This document shows positions 9,275 to 24,070 of a DNA stretch of 64,000 nucleotides, one piece after another; position 1 is the stretch's first letter; every line of letters starts with the position of its first letter. Location of the stretch: contig JAJEKV010000086.1 in the NCBI GenBank assembly GCA_021234155.1, forward strand, positions 4,515,461 through 4,579,460, read 5' to 3'. This DNA is from Isoetes taiwanensis. Taxonomy: Eukaryota; Streptophyta; Lycopodiopsida; Isoetales; Isoetaceae. Made by a program: the position numbers and the translations under genes. Under the pieces are notes generated by a model. That model was not told where the DNA came from. It was given only the letters and a program-made list of their open reading frames with translations, and did no database searches.

Positions 9275-12200
9275 GGATTCCGCAGAGTACTTCAACTTGA
9301 TAGGGATTCTGCACTAATGTGATTTCTCCCACCCCATTCCCACCAAGTGAAACCAATGAATAAAGCAAATGAATTAGTAACAGCTTAAAGTCAAAAATTA
9401 GTGAGCCATTGAGACGTCAGTTTGTGGACCGATTTGAAGGATCTCAAAACCAATTCAATTGGGCGCAACGGTGGAGACATTGATCTGAAACAGCTTTAAA
9501 AAGTAAGTCAAAATTTAGGAAAATTCAAATTTGAATTTCACTTAGAATTAGCTAGATTAGTTTAACGTCTATTTAAACCCTTTCATCTTAAAAGTATATT
9601 AGAATTTTCCGGTCAAGAGCGGGAATGGAACTTCCCACCCATGGGAGCATGAACTCCCGTCCCTCCACAACCACTCAAGGCATGCACGGTTGTGTTTGAA
9701 TGAGCATCCTTAATTAGATTTAAGCCGTAATAATGTTAGATAATATTAATGGCCAAGCCTTAGACCCTCGTAAAACCAATCCCCAAGCCAGATAGAGTCA
9801 TCATCTTGATGTGACACCAAGCCTCCGATCGACATGACGTACAAGCACTGCACCAATTTACCCTCGACAAGGTTTAAATGTTCTTTATGCGCCAAGGAGG
9901 CTCGTATGGGAAACAGAGAGGAGAGGTGCTGAACGAGAGTTCTGGAGGCCAGTCAAGAAGGCAGCAGAAGTAAGCTGGTCCAACATTTTGAAGACTCAAC
10001 AAACAATACGTAGCATTACCACACACCCGCGGAAATGTACCATCAAAGGAGAGCCTTATTAATTTCACAGAAATGATAAAATTTGTTTAATACAAAGTGT
10101 TTTGGTAAATGCAAGGCGTATAAAGTTACTTCTAATTGCTTTCGAGTTAGTGTGTTTTAGCTTTTGTGTTACCAAAACGCATATCCTATGTGGGGCCAAT
10201 TAGGATAATTACTATCGTCGCTGCCAGACGTGATTTTGAGATTCTCAAACCGGTCGGGCTTAACGTAGAGACCATGCCAGGAGGACCACATGCCCTAGTT
10301 CGTGGCTCCGGGGGATTAATAAGGGGTCCATTCTGGCTCATCTCACAGATAGTAGGATTAGGACCCTTATATCACCCAGCAATTGGACAAGTTTAACCCA
10401 TTTTAATGTCTTCACACACAAGCCAAGGGCAGACAGATTGAGATTCTCAAAATCTAAGCCGGGCGTTTAACGTGTGTGAGACCTCCAAATACCTTGAACC
10501 TCCATAACTTGGAGCTACAAAATAGCCCAAAATCAATCTGGAAATTTTCAAGTAGGACCATTAGACAGCTCCTATAGAGAATCCATTTATGACCAAAAAA
10601 TTTACACCCATCCTCAAAAAAATGACCAAAAATTGCCTCAAACCCTTGAATTGCTTTCCCAAACTCAGAAGGCTTGTTTGGTAGATAGAAGCATACCCAT
10701 TAGTGGTGGTAGCTTCCTCAGTAAGTATTGATTCAGTCAAGCTGAGTGCCTTACTCCTAGATAGTAGGGTGCCCAAGAACACCCCTCTTTGTTATAGTCA
10801 TCTAGACTCCTCAAGATAGCAACCTAAGTACAACCTGCTCGCACATCACCTCGGCTTAAAAGTGCCCAAGGTATAAACCTTGACCTAAATAGAGTTTGAC
10901 TTTATATAGCCACCCAGCATTGAGCACTCCCTGCATAAGGATACCTGAGCAGCTGCAGCCTAGAACCAAGCCATTCCCATGTGTGGTATCAACTCCAAAA
11001 CCGAACCCTGCCAGGTAATCCCTGTGGAGGTGGTACCCTCAAAACACTGCCTAGAGTGCCTCTTGGCAAAACAACCCTCATGTCATGCCATGCCACATCA
11101 GCCCCACGTCCGCCATGCATTCTAGATTATAGATATGTCTCTAGTAATGTCGCTCTCGAGCCATCTTGCTTGGTTTATGGAGTCTAAATGTTGTAGAGAG
11201 CCCTTCTGGTAGACCTTTAAACCCGGATGGTTGTTGGCATCAGGCCGCAGCAGCGAACTTTTAGCGACACCATGTCCGTTCTACGCATAAGGAGAGAGGA
11301 GACCTCCCAAAAGGCGTAATCGCAGAGAGTGTAAAGCGCCATAAAACAACTGTCCGGCCACCCGTAGAACAGGATTAATCTTCACCGGGCCTATCATCAA
11401 TCTTCTACTAATTGAAAGCAACATGGAAAATCCCGTTCCAACAAGAAATTTCAGATGCCAAACCCCACCAGCTCACCGTAAAGAGAATCTCAACGCCACC
11501 AACCCCACACAGCTTCAAACGCAAAGAACGTAGACAACAAAAATACAAGTAATGTGAGCGATGCGAGGCACGCCGCCACTTTGCCAGCCGCAGGGTACAA
11601 TTCTCCACGAGGAGAGAACTCGCTGCATGGCCACAGGAGCTGAGACCACCACGACCTTGCAGCTCCAACAAATTGCTTAACGCTGGCGTAACGGCTAACA
11701 AAGGAGCGCAAACGCAGCTAAGCAACAAACAACTCTGGCATGCATTCTATCGTAAGCTTCCTAAAAACAAGAACTTTCACCGTTCCAAAAGTAGAGACGA
11801 TATCGTGGAAGGAACACTCTCCAACTTGAGCTCTACTCGCACTATAGGCAAGATCAAGGAGGAGAATATTCGCTTCAAACAGGAATCTCGAATCCGTGAA
11901 CACCCAGAAACCGAGAATGCATTTTACGGTGAGTGCTAGGACTCAGTCATGTGGGACCTAAAGGATCTGAGAGAATTCACCTGTTTAGCAGTGCAGCAAA
12001 TCAATGGGCGACCGCATGAAGTCAAGCGGTAGGGGCAATGAGAGGACCACATCTCTGTAGCAATGAGAGCCACCTCGAATGTGAAGTGCTGCAAAGCCTG
12101 GCAAATGAGCTCTGACTTCCGGGAATTCAACCTCATGCAAGTCGACAATGCTCGCCTTTACCCACCACGATCTCTCAGAGCTTCCAAGACACGTCCATCG

Positions 12201-15200
12201 CAGAACAGCCCGTGTGACCCTACCCAAGCCCCAGACCAATGTCCAAATCAGCAATCTCGGTAAAATCTAATAATAACCGCAGATGTAGGGAATGGAGCTA
12301 TCAAGATTCCTCTGGCTCAACATGCGCACACAAGGAGGGGAGCATCTTTTTCATGATCCATCATCTAACACCCCTTCGCAGAACTTGAGGTGATCAGCCT
12401 CGATCCGTGACATGAAGCCTTCAACAATAGGCAAGATCTCCGTTGAACTCCTGGAAACAAACCGAATAAAGCAAAGATGCAGCAAAAACCAAGGGATCAA
12501 ACGCGAGAGGAAGGGAAACCTAGAGAGTATAAACATTTAAGCAGATCTTCAGAAGAGCCATGAAAAAAAGTGGATGTGCAATTAAAAATCCCAATGTAAA
12601 TACAGAGTATGTCTATTGTATATCTCTGGGTCCCTCACATATATAGTGTGTGGAGAAATATTGAGTTTAGAGTCATGTTTTAATGGATTTAGCTGATTAG
12701 GAAGCTCCTTCTACTCACTCACCAAAGGAGGAAGCAGTGAGGCACAACGAGTAGCCTAAGACCAAAAATGGAAGAGTAAGTATGAGGAGAATCAAATTCG
12801 CAGCCGCCGTCCTTCTCACCCAAAACACTGGAAGTGCCCCTCGGGTATTAGAAGACCCACGCCCAACCCAATGTCAGAACAAGAGACAAATTGACTTGGC
12901 TATGTCAAGAGCATCAAAGATCGCGACTGTGACATCGCCGTAGCATGTTTAAACACTACCTCTTTGTAGCAAAGGGGCAGACTTGACGAATCCTATGACA
13001 TGAGTGCGCCCCAAATACTGGAAGGAGGAACTCTAACATCAACAACAAGCCAACGGCAACATCTCTACAAACTATAATTCCAAACTTGCGGTAATATAGG
13101 GGATGTGCTACACACGTATTAGATGAGACGTAACTTAATGGCAGCACCATCGGAGGAGATATGCCCCCAACAACCACGGATATCACGTGTGCACCAGTAA
13201 TACTGAAGAGAAGGTTTATATCTCTCTATTAGCGTAGTAACGCCAAACGCCAGCAGGAAGATTTGATGCCTGAACAACGCAAGGATAGCAACTGGCACCT
13301 TCTAAAAGAGAGAGTTCAAGATAACAGCCAAAGCATTAAATCTACAAGAGTATCTAAGGCGGTGTACTTTCAACGAAGGGTCAGTTTCTCAAGGCAGAAA
13401 GGATCCATCACTCGGCTAACGGAGCCATCGGAGGTAGAGCTGGGCGTAATTTTCGCCGTAGGGCCGCATATGCATGGAGGACAAAGGCCCGAACCCAAAG
13501 TCGAGAAGTGCTGGCAAACCCCACTTTCCACCCAGTTCCTGCGGAGTGACCAAAACCCATGAGAGCACAATCAAAGTCACCTGTGAGGCACCCCAAGACA
13601 AGCAGAGACGGCATAGCACCGTGGAACGTGACAACGTCCGGGCCATGTGATCGAGGGGATCAAACGAAAAGTTTTAAGCTCTGCTGGACAACTGGTGAGA
13701 GCTGCGCCGACATGACCGTAATGCGGATCCTGCATGCAACTCGGTGAACTAAGGATGAACGTGATTCAAAAGAACAACCCGTAAGAGTAATACAAAGGAA
13801 TCACAAGTACGCCCTCGAGAGACTCCAAATAGCTCAAGTAAATAATTACCGCCGAGAACAGATCGGGAAGTGGTAATCAGCTGCTGGTGACAACGACCAA
13901 CACATTTAGTTAGGGAATGTGATGCAAAGGAAAGAAGCCAGAAATACAAACACATCGAGGGGCCCGCATAACGGGGAAAGTTACCCCGGAAAGTACCTAA
14001 CCCATCGCACAAGTAGGAGATAGACCGTCACCCAACATCGTTCCGAGTGGAACCCATTTTATCATTGCCGGCGAGTAGGTGCAACCAAGGAGTACTGGGT
14101 AATCAATAGCCTAGTAGCAATTGTACCATGCAAGCCAAGTATGCCAGTACTGCATAGTTCCCTTGCGACCTCTTCCAAAGAAAATGCATGGAAGATGTCA
14201 TGCAAGCTTTGCAGTGTGGTAGCTAAATCAACATTGCCACCCTTCTGGCAACAACGATAACGCATAAGAGGACTCCGACGATGACATTGATGGAGTCGAA
14301 GAAACAATATCGATGAAGTCAGCCCTTAGTCGCCAAGACAAAGAGTTCAAGAGGAAAGATCTCTTCAACAACGCCACCTTCGCTGGAGATTTGAAAAGCG
14401 GCAAGGTTCAAGTGATCAACTACACCATCAAGCCACCAGCAATGGAGAGGCTCTAAGCTTAAAACAACCTCTACTTCAAAAGAATCCCAAGGAGACCAAC
14501 GGGAAGGTATCGCAGCCCCTAGAACGTTACTCGTTCCTTCAAGCAGTAACAGTGGATGAGCTTCTAGCAAAGCCTGCTGGACTTGGGCGTCACCTGTGTT
14601 AGAGTTAAAATGTGGCGCGATGGTAACATCCATATTGGGATTAGAAGGCATCGCAGATATTTCGCTGAAAGGGATTTGCCCCAACATTGAGCTGTCAAGA
14701 TTGGGAAGGAAATGCATAGGAGTAACTATAATTATACACCCATTGTTAACCGCATTATCCAATGTATTGAAACCACTTGGTGAGATTGGATCTCCCTCAC
14801 CAAGAAGGAATCATTACTAGATGCGTTGGACCATAAACCTAGCATCTCCAAAGAATAATCCAACCCAAATCGCGAATAAGTCCAACCTAACTGAGCACCG
14901 AAGGATTACATCAACATTGATAGGAATATTCTGGTGAAGTTTTAAATAACTGTAACCCTTAGAATAATAAAATAATAGTGTTAATGGAAGGCAACATCTA
15001 AAAATAAGAATTATAGCAATCAAATAGTCTTTGAGACAAAAAGGAATTGTCGCCATGACAAACCTTGTGGTTTAGGAATCGCTCTAACCAAGCAGACAAC
15101 CCATAACTATATTTTGGAAACAAATGATGTAACATAATATGTGCATCCATCGATGGTTATATATGTTAGCTAAGGCTAAAGTACCGCGCCCAAGTAAGAA

Positions 15201-17152
15201 GCGATAACCTCTTAAGGGAGATATGACGTTGTGTACAACGCCACGCTACATTTTCCCTTCAAGAAAGTGGGAGGGGTTCAACCTTGATCGAACGCACTAA
15301 AACCGAATTGGACCGACCCGTAGAATGAGTTCACCGCAAACGTATCGGGCTTAACAGTCGCAAGACAGACAGATAGCTCAGAGGCCTTCAACGCGGCAGG
15401 GACAATGCAAACGGCGGCGTCCAACACGCAGAGCAATGCAACCCACCAAGTCACCCAAACCACTACCGCTCAATGAGTGGATGCGCCTAGCCCAGGTAAG
15501 GTATGCGCATGTATTATAAGCTTTACGTATTCCAGTTGATAAGTTAAACATAGATCTCAATAACGTGATAGAAAATGGCTGCATGTATAGGTATCATAGG
15601 AACAGCAATAACAACGATAATGTGAGAGGGTATGTTAATTTTAATCCCTTCAAAGGACCCAAATCCTTCCAAGGATAGCCATATGACCCGGGGGCCTTTT
15701 AACAGAAGAGATAGAAAATAGAATTCGATATACCTTAAGTGCATCTTAGGGACATACTCCAAGGGTAAGCAAGGAAGAATAAGAAGCACATCTAACTCTT
15801 TGTAAATGATAATTAAAACCTTGTCTATAATACACAATAGGTCTAAACTGGTTACGTTTAAAATAATTACATTCAAAAGTCACAAAATACAAAGTTTAAA
15901 GTAAATATAATTGTACCATCGAAAAGCAAAATGTATCCAAATAACTAAGGATAATAAAGACCATAACACAAATTTAGGGTAATTTGCCAATCACACGCAA
16001 CAAGGAGGTTTCAGCAAAATCGTCAGCATGTCAATTTGTGTAGATTAATTCTATGTGGGGGCAGACACCGCGCATGCAACCCGGCGCGGTATGGGTTGTA
16101 TGTTGTTATCGATGATGAGACCACTACTGACTCCTAGGGCCGGTGCAGTCAATGTAGGCATGACCGCTAAGCCTCGCCAATAGATGTGAAGATTAGAGTC
16201 CACTGCTCCACTCAAGCATCAAACCTCGGTGCTGGGAGGTCATTAAGGAATGCAAATGATAGGAAAGGCACCTTTTAATTCCATATATATATGCTAGGAG
16301 AATCTATCCTCACGCCTCAATGCTTAGAAGCGATATTATTATCCTCCACGCAACTAGAGGTGCAAGTACGAGCTTACATATAGGCATATAGGCATACGTG
16401 AAGATCCACCCTCTCTCCTCACAAATGGGAGATTTAGCCGCATCCATGTAGATAGGTAAGTGGGTCACCATATAAACCAAAATTCGTAGGGTTACTAATA
16501 ATAGGTAGTGTCGACTGTTGTGCCCAGAGGCCCTGGAGGGTAAGGAGGTCGAAGAAGGCTTGAAACACAAAATTTTGTATAATGTGTTGTGTTGGATGTG
16601 AAGAGTACCTTAGAAGTGTAACTTTGTATGAAATTGATAACTTTATTAACTTTAAATGCCAGCTATAAGGTTAATACCGGCGTAGATTGCTATGATGTGA
16701 TAAGTTAATTGATAATGAAATAGTAAATATCTTTAACATTTCACCTTTAGAAAATCTGGTCAATTAAGATAGTAAGCGTAATTATAGATATTGTAAAACA
16801 AATGTGACTTTAGTGAAGATCCGAACACTGTAAATTTTGTTGGAAAATAAAGGTATGGAACAAGAGTACCTTAAATAATAATTATATATGAAAGTGTTAA
16901 ACTGGTGACAAAACCAAATAAGCCGAGTGAATAGAAACCAATAAGCACCTTGTTTTTAGTAGAAGTTACGAATTGACAACTGGCTTTTGATAATGTAATG
17001 GCGAATAATGATTTAAAATATTACCTTGCGTAACTGCAATAACCCGCGCAGTAAGCATTATAGTAGCACGCATGTAATCGCCGATCGCGTGCTGATTCCG
17101 GGTGGGGAGGACCCACCGTCGCCATCAAAGACTACTCGCTGGGTGGGGAGAA
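9275..17152 (+). mobile_element. Internal region of LARD-like element, copy 1
   Basis: It aligns with 45,585-53,690. In order it contains one unit of the 20-base repeat (about 9,371), a tRNA-like sequence (9,618-9,682), three damaged copies of the hairpin described at 45,795-46,856 (about 9,406-9,479, 10,212-10,274 and 10,408-10,492), degenerate plus-strand coding (about 11,670-14,820), and AT-rich sequence with the 270-base duplication before the 3' LTR. No gag-pol motifs are recognisable. One better-preserved coding piece is 11,673-11,939, a Lys/Glu-rich frame whose 'GKIKEENI' aligns with 48,268-48,290 in copy 2. Confidence 0.75.
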
Positions 17153-18905
17153 TGACGCGACGCGACGTCCCGCGATCCATAACCGCCGTCACGCGTTAAT
17201 AACGACCCCTAATCGATGCACGGTCGCAGCCATGGGCAGCCCCAAAGCAAACGCTACAACGGATACCACCGTACATTTTCCACGTGCCATCAATGTACAA
17301 CACATTTCCATGTGGCCACTGGATGCCAAGCGGGCCATGTACCCAAGTAAATTAATGTGCACATTTCCAATGTACACATTAATGTGGGCACACATTTACA
17401 AAAAGGTTTTGCCACCAGCCACACAGAAGGCAGGGTATTCTAAATTATCCCATGCCAAAGTGGGATAATTGGTTCTTAGCCACCTCTTCTGTCGTCTATT
17501 TAGTAGGAGAACTCAATCTCTGTCTATTTGCTTAGGTTTGAGCCCTTGGCTGCCTCTAAGAGCCAAAACCGCCCACTGCTCCTGAGAGAACCGTGAGATC
17601 ATTAGTTTCCCTCCGGTGCATTTCAAAGTTAGGATGGCCCGTGGCAGGAGCAAGCTAAGGATTAGATGGTCAATTCTAATTGTCCATCCTTCTCATCATT
17701 GAATCAGTAGGTTTAGCCCATAAATTGCCCAGCAGCCCTCTCACATCTTCTAGATAGATTCCTAACTAGTAAAACCAACTCTATGATATAGATTAGATCT
17801 TGTTCTTTAGTTCTCTCCAGGATGCATATGGATGATGTATCTTGCACAGAACTCCCTTGTAGCTGGGAAGGGGGAGACCCAAAGCTTTGCAGTGATGTGA
17901 GTAGCCCCAGCACAATCGGGTGAGATTCGCCCTCAGGTGCCAAGAGCCACACTCTGAGATGTGGGTGAAGCAAATGGGACCGGCCGGAAGGAGGTTCATG
18001 TCCCACTGAATCCATCCCTCTGGTGTAAAGCTTCCACTGGGATCACAATATTGTGACTAGGGTCCAATGGCTTGCCACCCAGCAGCATGGGCTCCTCACA
18101 CCCAGGTGTCACCTTCCGGTTCACCAATACCTGGCAGCTGGCCCCTCTAGTCACCTTGAGTCAAGATGTAGATCTCGGGAAGGGAGGATCCCTACCCCGC
18201 CCCATCTAACCGGGAGGATGAACCCGCAGGAAAGCCCTTGGCTATGCATCCCAAGCGGCGATAAAGAAGTCCTCCGGCGAATTTTTCACCACTCGCAGAA
18301 GTGTACTGTGTGGAGGGGCGATGGAGTGGACAACTCTAAGCTATACCTTATGCCAAACAAATCCATTTCAAGGAATTCTCGTCTCGTGAATTTCTGAGAC
18401 CCAAGTCGCCGGGCTTTAGTCCCTTTTTGAGTTCTGAGTCTAGATTCCCAGGTGATGTTGGATCTTTTGTCGGCAGAGGGAGGACCATCCTGATGGCCAG
18501 GCGATGCTGACAAGCACTGACATGTATGCTTCACGCCTGCAGCCTGTGGTGGTAGGCCTCCCGAGGGGAGTGGTGCAATGACCCTTCCACTCTTCCCACC
18601 GAACCCGGCCAATTGGTTGTAAAGGTTGCTGTGAGGGGCCCTGTGATAGTATGGGAGTTAAAAGGGAGAATCCTTTATACTTGCAGAGGGCACCAGATTT
18701 AGTAGGACGCCATGTGTTTCCGTAGCTTTTTCTTGTCCAGCAATCTTTCCACTTAGATTCTCCCTTTTCTATATTTTCCATATCACCAGCTTATGCAACT
18801 CCTAGAAGGTCGTCGAGCATAATACTACCGCTTTTCCTTGATTTAAAACTAATCTTGGTGACTATGCCAACCCAGCCTAAAACATGCAAAGAAAGCGCTT
18901 AAAAA

Positions 18906-19537
18906 TTAGAAAACCAAATGGGTTGGGACCAGAACCAAACGCTCCTCGGCCAACAGGTAATCTGCTGTACGTCCATTTTGTATATCACAAAATAGCTTCT
19001 TCATTGCTGGCCGGCGTCTCCCCATCTTCCTTTTTTTCACATTCTCAGCCATAAGCAAAACCCCCAGAGATATTCCCTGGCTGGGTTTTTTCACGCTAAG
19101 TGATGCATTAATACACCTTACCAAAAATCCGCGACACCAAAGTCACGCCGAGCAACCCTGGTTGATTTATTTCCCCTTCCCATCGCGAACCGTTAAAGAC
19201 GGAGCACCCTACCATCGGGCCTGGTTAGACATCATCCTGTCCGCTAGACTCCTCGAGAATCTCTGGGGGATTTCTTTAGGTCAGATCCCAGGTCCTCATG
19301 GCTCGAAGGTGATGCACTCCACAGAATAGGCAAGGTAAATCTTCACAAATTTTATTAATTTAATTCCCAGCCCCTCTTTTCTAGACACTCAGCAAGTATC
19401 CTCGCAGATATACACTATGGTCTGAGTGCTTCCTCAAGCTCGGGATTCATGGTAATCAACGCTGTCAGAGCTCCAGACTCCGGCTGAGTGGCGATCCCGC
19501 CTCCCAGCCTGCCAACTCTTCTTCTTGCCTTGTCCAT
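18906..19537 (-). pseudogene. Antisense Cys-rich LTR gene, copy 1 (frameshifted)
   Basis: Homologue of 43,184-43,807 and 55,556-56,175. The C-terminal part is open (18,906-19,124) and shows the basic 'ENVKKRKMGRRR' stretch and the natural stop. The central Cys motifs are broken by frameshifts. The TATA box that precedes copies 2 and 3 is damaged here. Confidence 0.5.
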
Positions 19538-19812
19538 GTTATGGATGTTCTACAAGTGAACCTCCTATTTCTCCATTCTAGAGCTAAAAACTACTTAATC
19601 CTCCAGCGCTTCCCTTTCTCCGCCTGGGTCCCGACTGCTTTAGTAGTTGTAGGTACACAAATACCACGCCAGATTCTACGACCGGGTCCATTCAGTATCT
19701 AATCGGGATTTCAGAATTAAATGCTACCCAGATATGCCTCATGATATGTATGGGTCCTTTACTCCCATGTATTTCAGATTATTCCTCGGCCCATCCTTAT
19801 CCTTATCTTTAT

Positions 19813-19822
19813 TATTACCTAC

Positions 19823-19859
<37 letters not shown>

Positions 19860-19890
19860 TCACATATTATTATTAATATTATTATTATTA
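19813..19890. repeat. TTA microsatellite in LTR copy 1
   Basis: Interrupted TTA/ATT triplets, about 12 uninterrupted at 19,823-19,859 and a second run after a CACA interruption. It sits at the same place as the longer arrays at 44,137-44,275 and 56,507-56,640. The long Ile, Tyr or Leu ORFs over these tracts are artefacts. Confidence 0.95.
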
Positions 19891-20672
19891 TTTCATATAT
19901 ATACATATTTATTTTTATTACATATTGTTATTTTCTGAGATAAGTCTATTCCAGCATCCGCCGTGAGATTTTAGCCGCCAGAAAATGCTCCTTTCCTCAT
20001 TCTTAAATAATGACCGCTTTCTATATTAATCATTATTGAGGCTCTTAATTTCTAGCCTATGTCCTGGCATTATATGGGAGATGATTTGTCTATTTTTCAT
20101 ATCGTGTCGCCCATTAACATGTAATGGTCCCTTCTTATTATCACCCTTTTTTTCAGTTTGGTTGCTCTTCTTTTCTTTCAATGTTGTATCTAATCTAGTC
20201 AATCAAGCAGAGGTGGGCTACCGAGTAAGCAGGGTAGATCCAGTTGGTAGTCAGATACCTCCCTTTGCTTTAGTCAAGGCGAAGCTATATTACCCATTGT
20301 ATGTTGCATTTGGATTAATTCTTGGCGACCGTTGGTACCCGTTAGTTTATAAGCCCACCGCCCTCCAACCTCGGCCCACTCCCCATAGCTCTCAGCACAT
20401 GTGGTGCCTGATGTCCATCCTCTTCTGGTTCTATTAACCTCGCCCTCACCTGGCATCTAACACCTCTGAGCCCCTAAGCCAAGGGCCTTTATGGATCCCA
20501 GAACACTTTTAACATTTCTTAATAAAAATAAACGCATCCAATTCCAGCTGCCAACTATTCAATTCCGGTAAATAATTACACCCATACTGATCAAAAAACA
20601 CAAATCAGAACACAAATCACATATCATCGACCTTATACATCGCTATCCCTCCATTCATGCTCGTGATCGGCC

Positions 20673-20741
20673 TATCGCCATCGCCATCGCCATCCAGAAA
20701 TATCCATTTAACGCCATCGCCATCGCCATCGCCATCATCGC
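20673..20741. repeat. GCCATC hexamer repeats in LTR copy 1
   Basis: Two short arrays of GCCATC (20,673-20,694 and 20,711-20,741) separated by a spacer. Equivalent arrays of different length are at 45,029-45,081 and 57,403-57,473. Confidence 0.9.
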
Positions 20742-21239
20742 CTAGGCCAACTATTTGATATAACAGTCTTTTTCGTTTTGCAAATCATATTTATCAACTT
20801 TTATGCTTTATGTTGGAACCATATAATGTATTATTAGATGTCAGATTTTATTAGTAAAAATCAACAAGACGTACATACAACCTTTTTTGTAGCATTTTTT
20901 TATAGAACAAACCATTTAAACTCGAACATCACTACGGGTATCGGTAGCGAATAGAACGGGACCGTCACAAAATACATAAACATAACATTTAAAGGAGTAA
21001 TTTTAGAGCCGAAAATTTCATTAAGAAATTTTTCGTGTCGCCTAATAACATGGCGGAAGTACACCGGGATGTAGTTCTGGGAAAAATTTTGAGCCAAATT
21101 TTATACGATTCATCTTCCATTTGATATATAGCTCTATTATTTTTTCCTCTTTTGACCTTCTTAATTCGAGGAATGTCTTTGCAAACTAGAAAGAATAGGT
21201 GGTATTGAAGTTAGACATACTTCTTAAAGATTTTTAATG

Positions 21240-23949
21240 GACCCAACTTCAAAAGATGTATTATGGATAGATGGTCAAGCTTGCTCAAAGCGTAGATGAA
21301 CAATCCACTCACCCTCAAGTATGTACAATGATGCATATTGTTTGAAAAGAAAAAGCATAGTGACATGTTCTCCTAATTAACAAGGTTTAGGACAACTTAC
21401 TTTGAAGGCGGGGAGCGTATTACTCTCTAATTCTCAAGTTAGAAAGTAGTAGTCTTCTGGTGACTCTTGTGTGCATTGAAAATTTGTTTGCACTAGCAGA
21501 AACTCAAAGTATGTCCCTGCTTTGTGCTCCAATTTATGAATCAAGATATTGAATCTTGCTTTTAGGTTTGTACCCTCTAAGGTCTCTAAGCTTTGAAGAC
21601 ATGACAAGCAAACAGAATTTGTAACGCCATTTTCACGTATCCGAGTATTCTTTTATGCTACTTATTGAATCCCAATTAGTTCACAACTAATTGATATGCT
21701 AGCTGAGAAAGATCATTGAGCCTTTAAATGTTTGTTATGAGTCCTAAATCCTAATCCTTTTACTCAAAGAACACATTTTCGATTTAGTTCCTCCTCCTTC
21801 CTATTATAGGCATGATAACGAAATGCTAAGAAATTTCTGCTTTGACCGATCATGTATTTTTTATGTTGCTTAATTTGAATAGGGTCTTAGAGTCCCCTGT
21901 TGATTCCTTTGCATTTGGACGACATTTCCATTTGTTGACTATGTATCTTCACTAAACCCAAAAGGTTATTACATGAAACAATGACCAATACTAAAGCTAA
22001 AAGCATTTGTTGTTTTTAACGATGATTCTACATTCTTGGCCAAAAGTTGTATTATCACAACAATAATATGCATTAAACAGCAACCTAACATATATATACC
22101 TATATAAAATGGACATCCATCTTGGACAATAACTTAAAATTAGCATCATTGACAACCCTACATACGTTTTAGATCCTAGATCTTATTCATATAATTCTAC
22201 AATAAAATTTGTATTTACCGGAAACGCCCGTCCTATAATAACTAGTTTATAGAAATTTGAGTTGCAAGTGCGAGAGGAAACAAGTTTATGATGGGTTCCA
22301 CGGATAGATGGATTATCTAAGCTTTTCGTTTCTTAGATATTGCTATATAAGAACCTCATATCGAACAAGTCTTGATACAGCTTGAATGGTTATGTGCAAA
22401 TTATGTGATATGTCCCGAGTGGGCTTACATCAGCAAGCGATATGCACAGTCCCATTCTTATTTGGTATCTTTATATGGATATGAAGCCTTGATTTAAAGC
22501 AAGATCAAATATTTTCTTCTTACTTTCAATATTTGGAAGATTTGGTGATTCATCTTGATAGGTTGTATCTCACGGTATGGCTTGTCCTTGTATGCGTCAT
22601 ATTCTTTTCGGTTTACTAGATGGAAGGAATTCATGAGCTTCATCTACATCCAAAACCGGTTAAAGCTTTATTACCATATGTTTAAAGATTATCTACTACC
22701 ATAGCTTTCTTTAAGTTTACATGGGTGAGGTTAAAGGTATTGAGATTACTCACCTAGTAATCCTTTATCTATTTGAATGTTTGTACTTCTTATTCTGATG
22801 TAATATGAAGAAATATCTTGTTCTTAAAAGAAAAAAGAAAAAAAAGATGGAAGGAATCTTTATGTGAAAGGTAGAAAAATCTCATGTGCTCCTTGTTTTT
22901 TCCGATCTCTATCTCACGATGGTAACAAGATAAGCCAATTATTGACCCTTTTGATATACCCATTTCCAACCCTTTTTATAATAAAGTTGGATTGTATGGT
23001 AGCGTCATATATCCTTCTCTCAGTGATACCTTATTCTCTTTGAATTGTTCCCCGAGGCGGGGAGGGGCTTCTTGGTTGGGGCCAATTTGCGTTTCTTTCT
23101 TGTTGTCCTTTTTCCGGCCTTTTTAGCCGTCCTGTGACCGTCCGTCCTCGATCCTAGTTTGTAAGGAAGTCCTTTGGTATTGGGCGGTTTGTTGGTTTCA
23201 TCACGAGTCCCATTCTAGAATCCCATCGATCCGAGGCGTGGATCGCCATTCTAGAATGGGGCGGCATCATCATATTCATGCATCATGCGGTAGCATGCCC
23301 ATTCTTGTTGGGAGTTCGTTATTTTTTAGCGTTTACGCATCAACATCTCATCGGGCTTCCTCTTCTCTGCCCATTACCTTATTCTCTTTGACCCCCCCTC
23401 CCCATTCTTTGTTATTGTATTTGTGCTCGGTAGCATTGGCGGCGTAATCAGCCCTCCACTCTGGGAGGTTTGTTTTGTCTTGTTGTTTTGTTGGTTAGTG
23501 GCGGCATCACGTTTCGACTTTTCCATTCGTGGGTTTTGGGGCGATTTTTATGCCTTACGTTTGTCCAAGCCCCTTGCCGAGGCTTATCACTAAGGTTTTT
23601 CCTCGAAAGCCAAAAAGGGCGGGGTTTTTAATCCGGTGATAAGCTTGCAGGTACTAACCAGTCTCTATTATCATTGTATTTTGTTGGGGTCCAAATGATA
23701 TAATTGGATTTTCCCTTTATTTTTTATGGGTGGTTCGCATGTGTGCGGCTACCCACTATCCCACCATTGTAGAAAAATCTGAGATGAAATGAAAGCAAGT
23801 CTAAGTCATGGGTTTGTTGGTTTCATCACGAGCCATTCTAGAATATTCTAAGCGAGGGTGCACCACGGACTACCACGGTCGTCAAATCCACCGATCCTCA
23901 CGGTCCGGATCATATGTTGGAGCCTCTTGGCACCTCTCGTTTAAGCTTA
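21240..23949. repeat. Leader of unit U, copy 2
   Basis: It aligns with 57,979-60,708. I see no coding region. It contains the inverted repeat around TTCTAGAA (about 23,207-23,260, core damaged), a hairpin with GCCGAGGCTTATCAC and GTGATAAGC arms (about 23,576-23,646), and a heat-shock-element-like TTCTAGAATATTC (23,836-23,848). The small plus-strand ORF at 23,238-23,447 has no counterpart in the other copy and is not supported. Confidence 0.7.
23836..23848. promoter_or_regulatory. Heat-shock-element-like motif (copy 2)
   Basis: TTCTAGAATATTC fits the three-unit pattern TTCnnGAAnnTTC bound by heat-shock factors. The same bases are kept at 60,597-60,609. Confidence 0.4.
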
Positions 23950-24070
23950 TGGTCATTTATGATTGGAGGTGACTATGATTTTTAAAATATGAAATACGTG
24001 TTGTCCCTAAGGTTTTGATGGAATACTCGGAGTCTCTATCGGCTTCAACTAAGGTTTTATATATGAAATC

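Larger units (their letters stand above)
17153..21239 (+). repeat. Long 3' LTR of LARD-like element, copy 1 (about 4.1 kb)
   Basis: It matches 41,336-45,584 and 53,691-57,978. It follows a purine tract (GGGTGGGGAGAA at 17,141-17,152) and starts with TG. It includes a damaged promoter region near 17,490, an antisense Cys-rich gene (18,906-19,537), TTA repeats and GCCATC repeats. It is the most diverged of the three LTR copies: the TTA array is much shorter and the upstream duplicated palindrome is reduced. Confidence 0.8.
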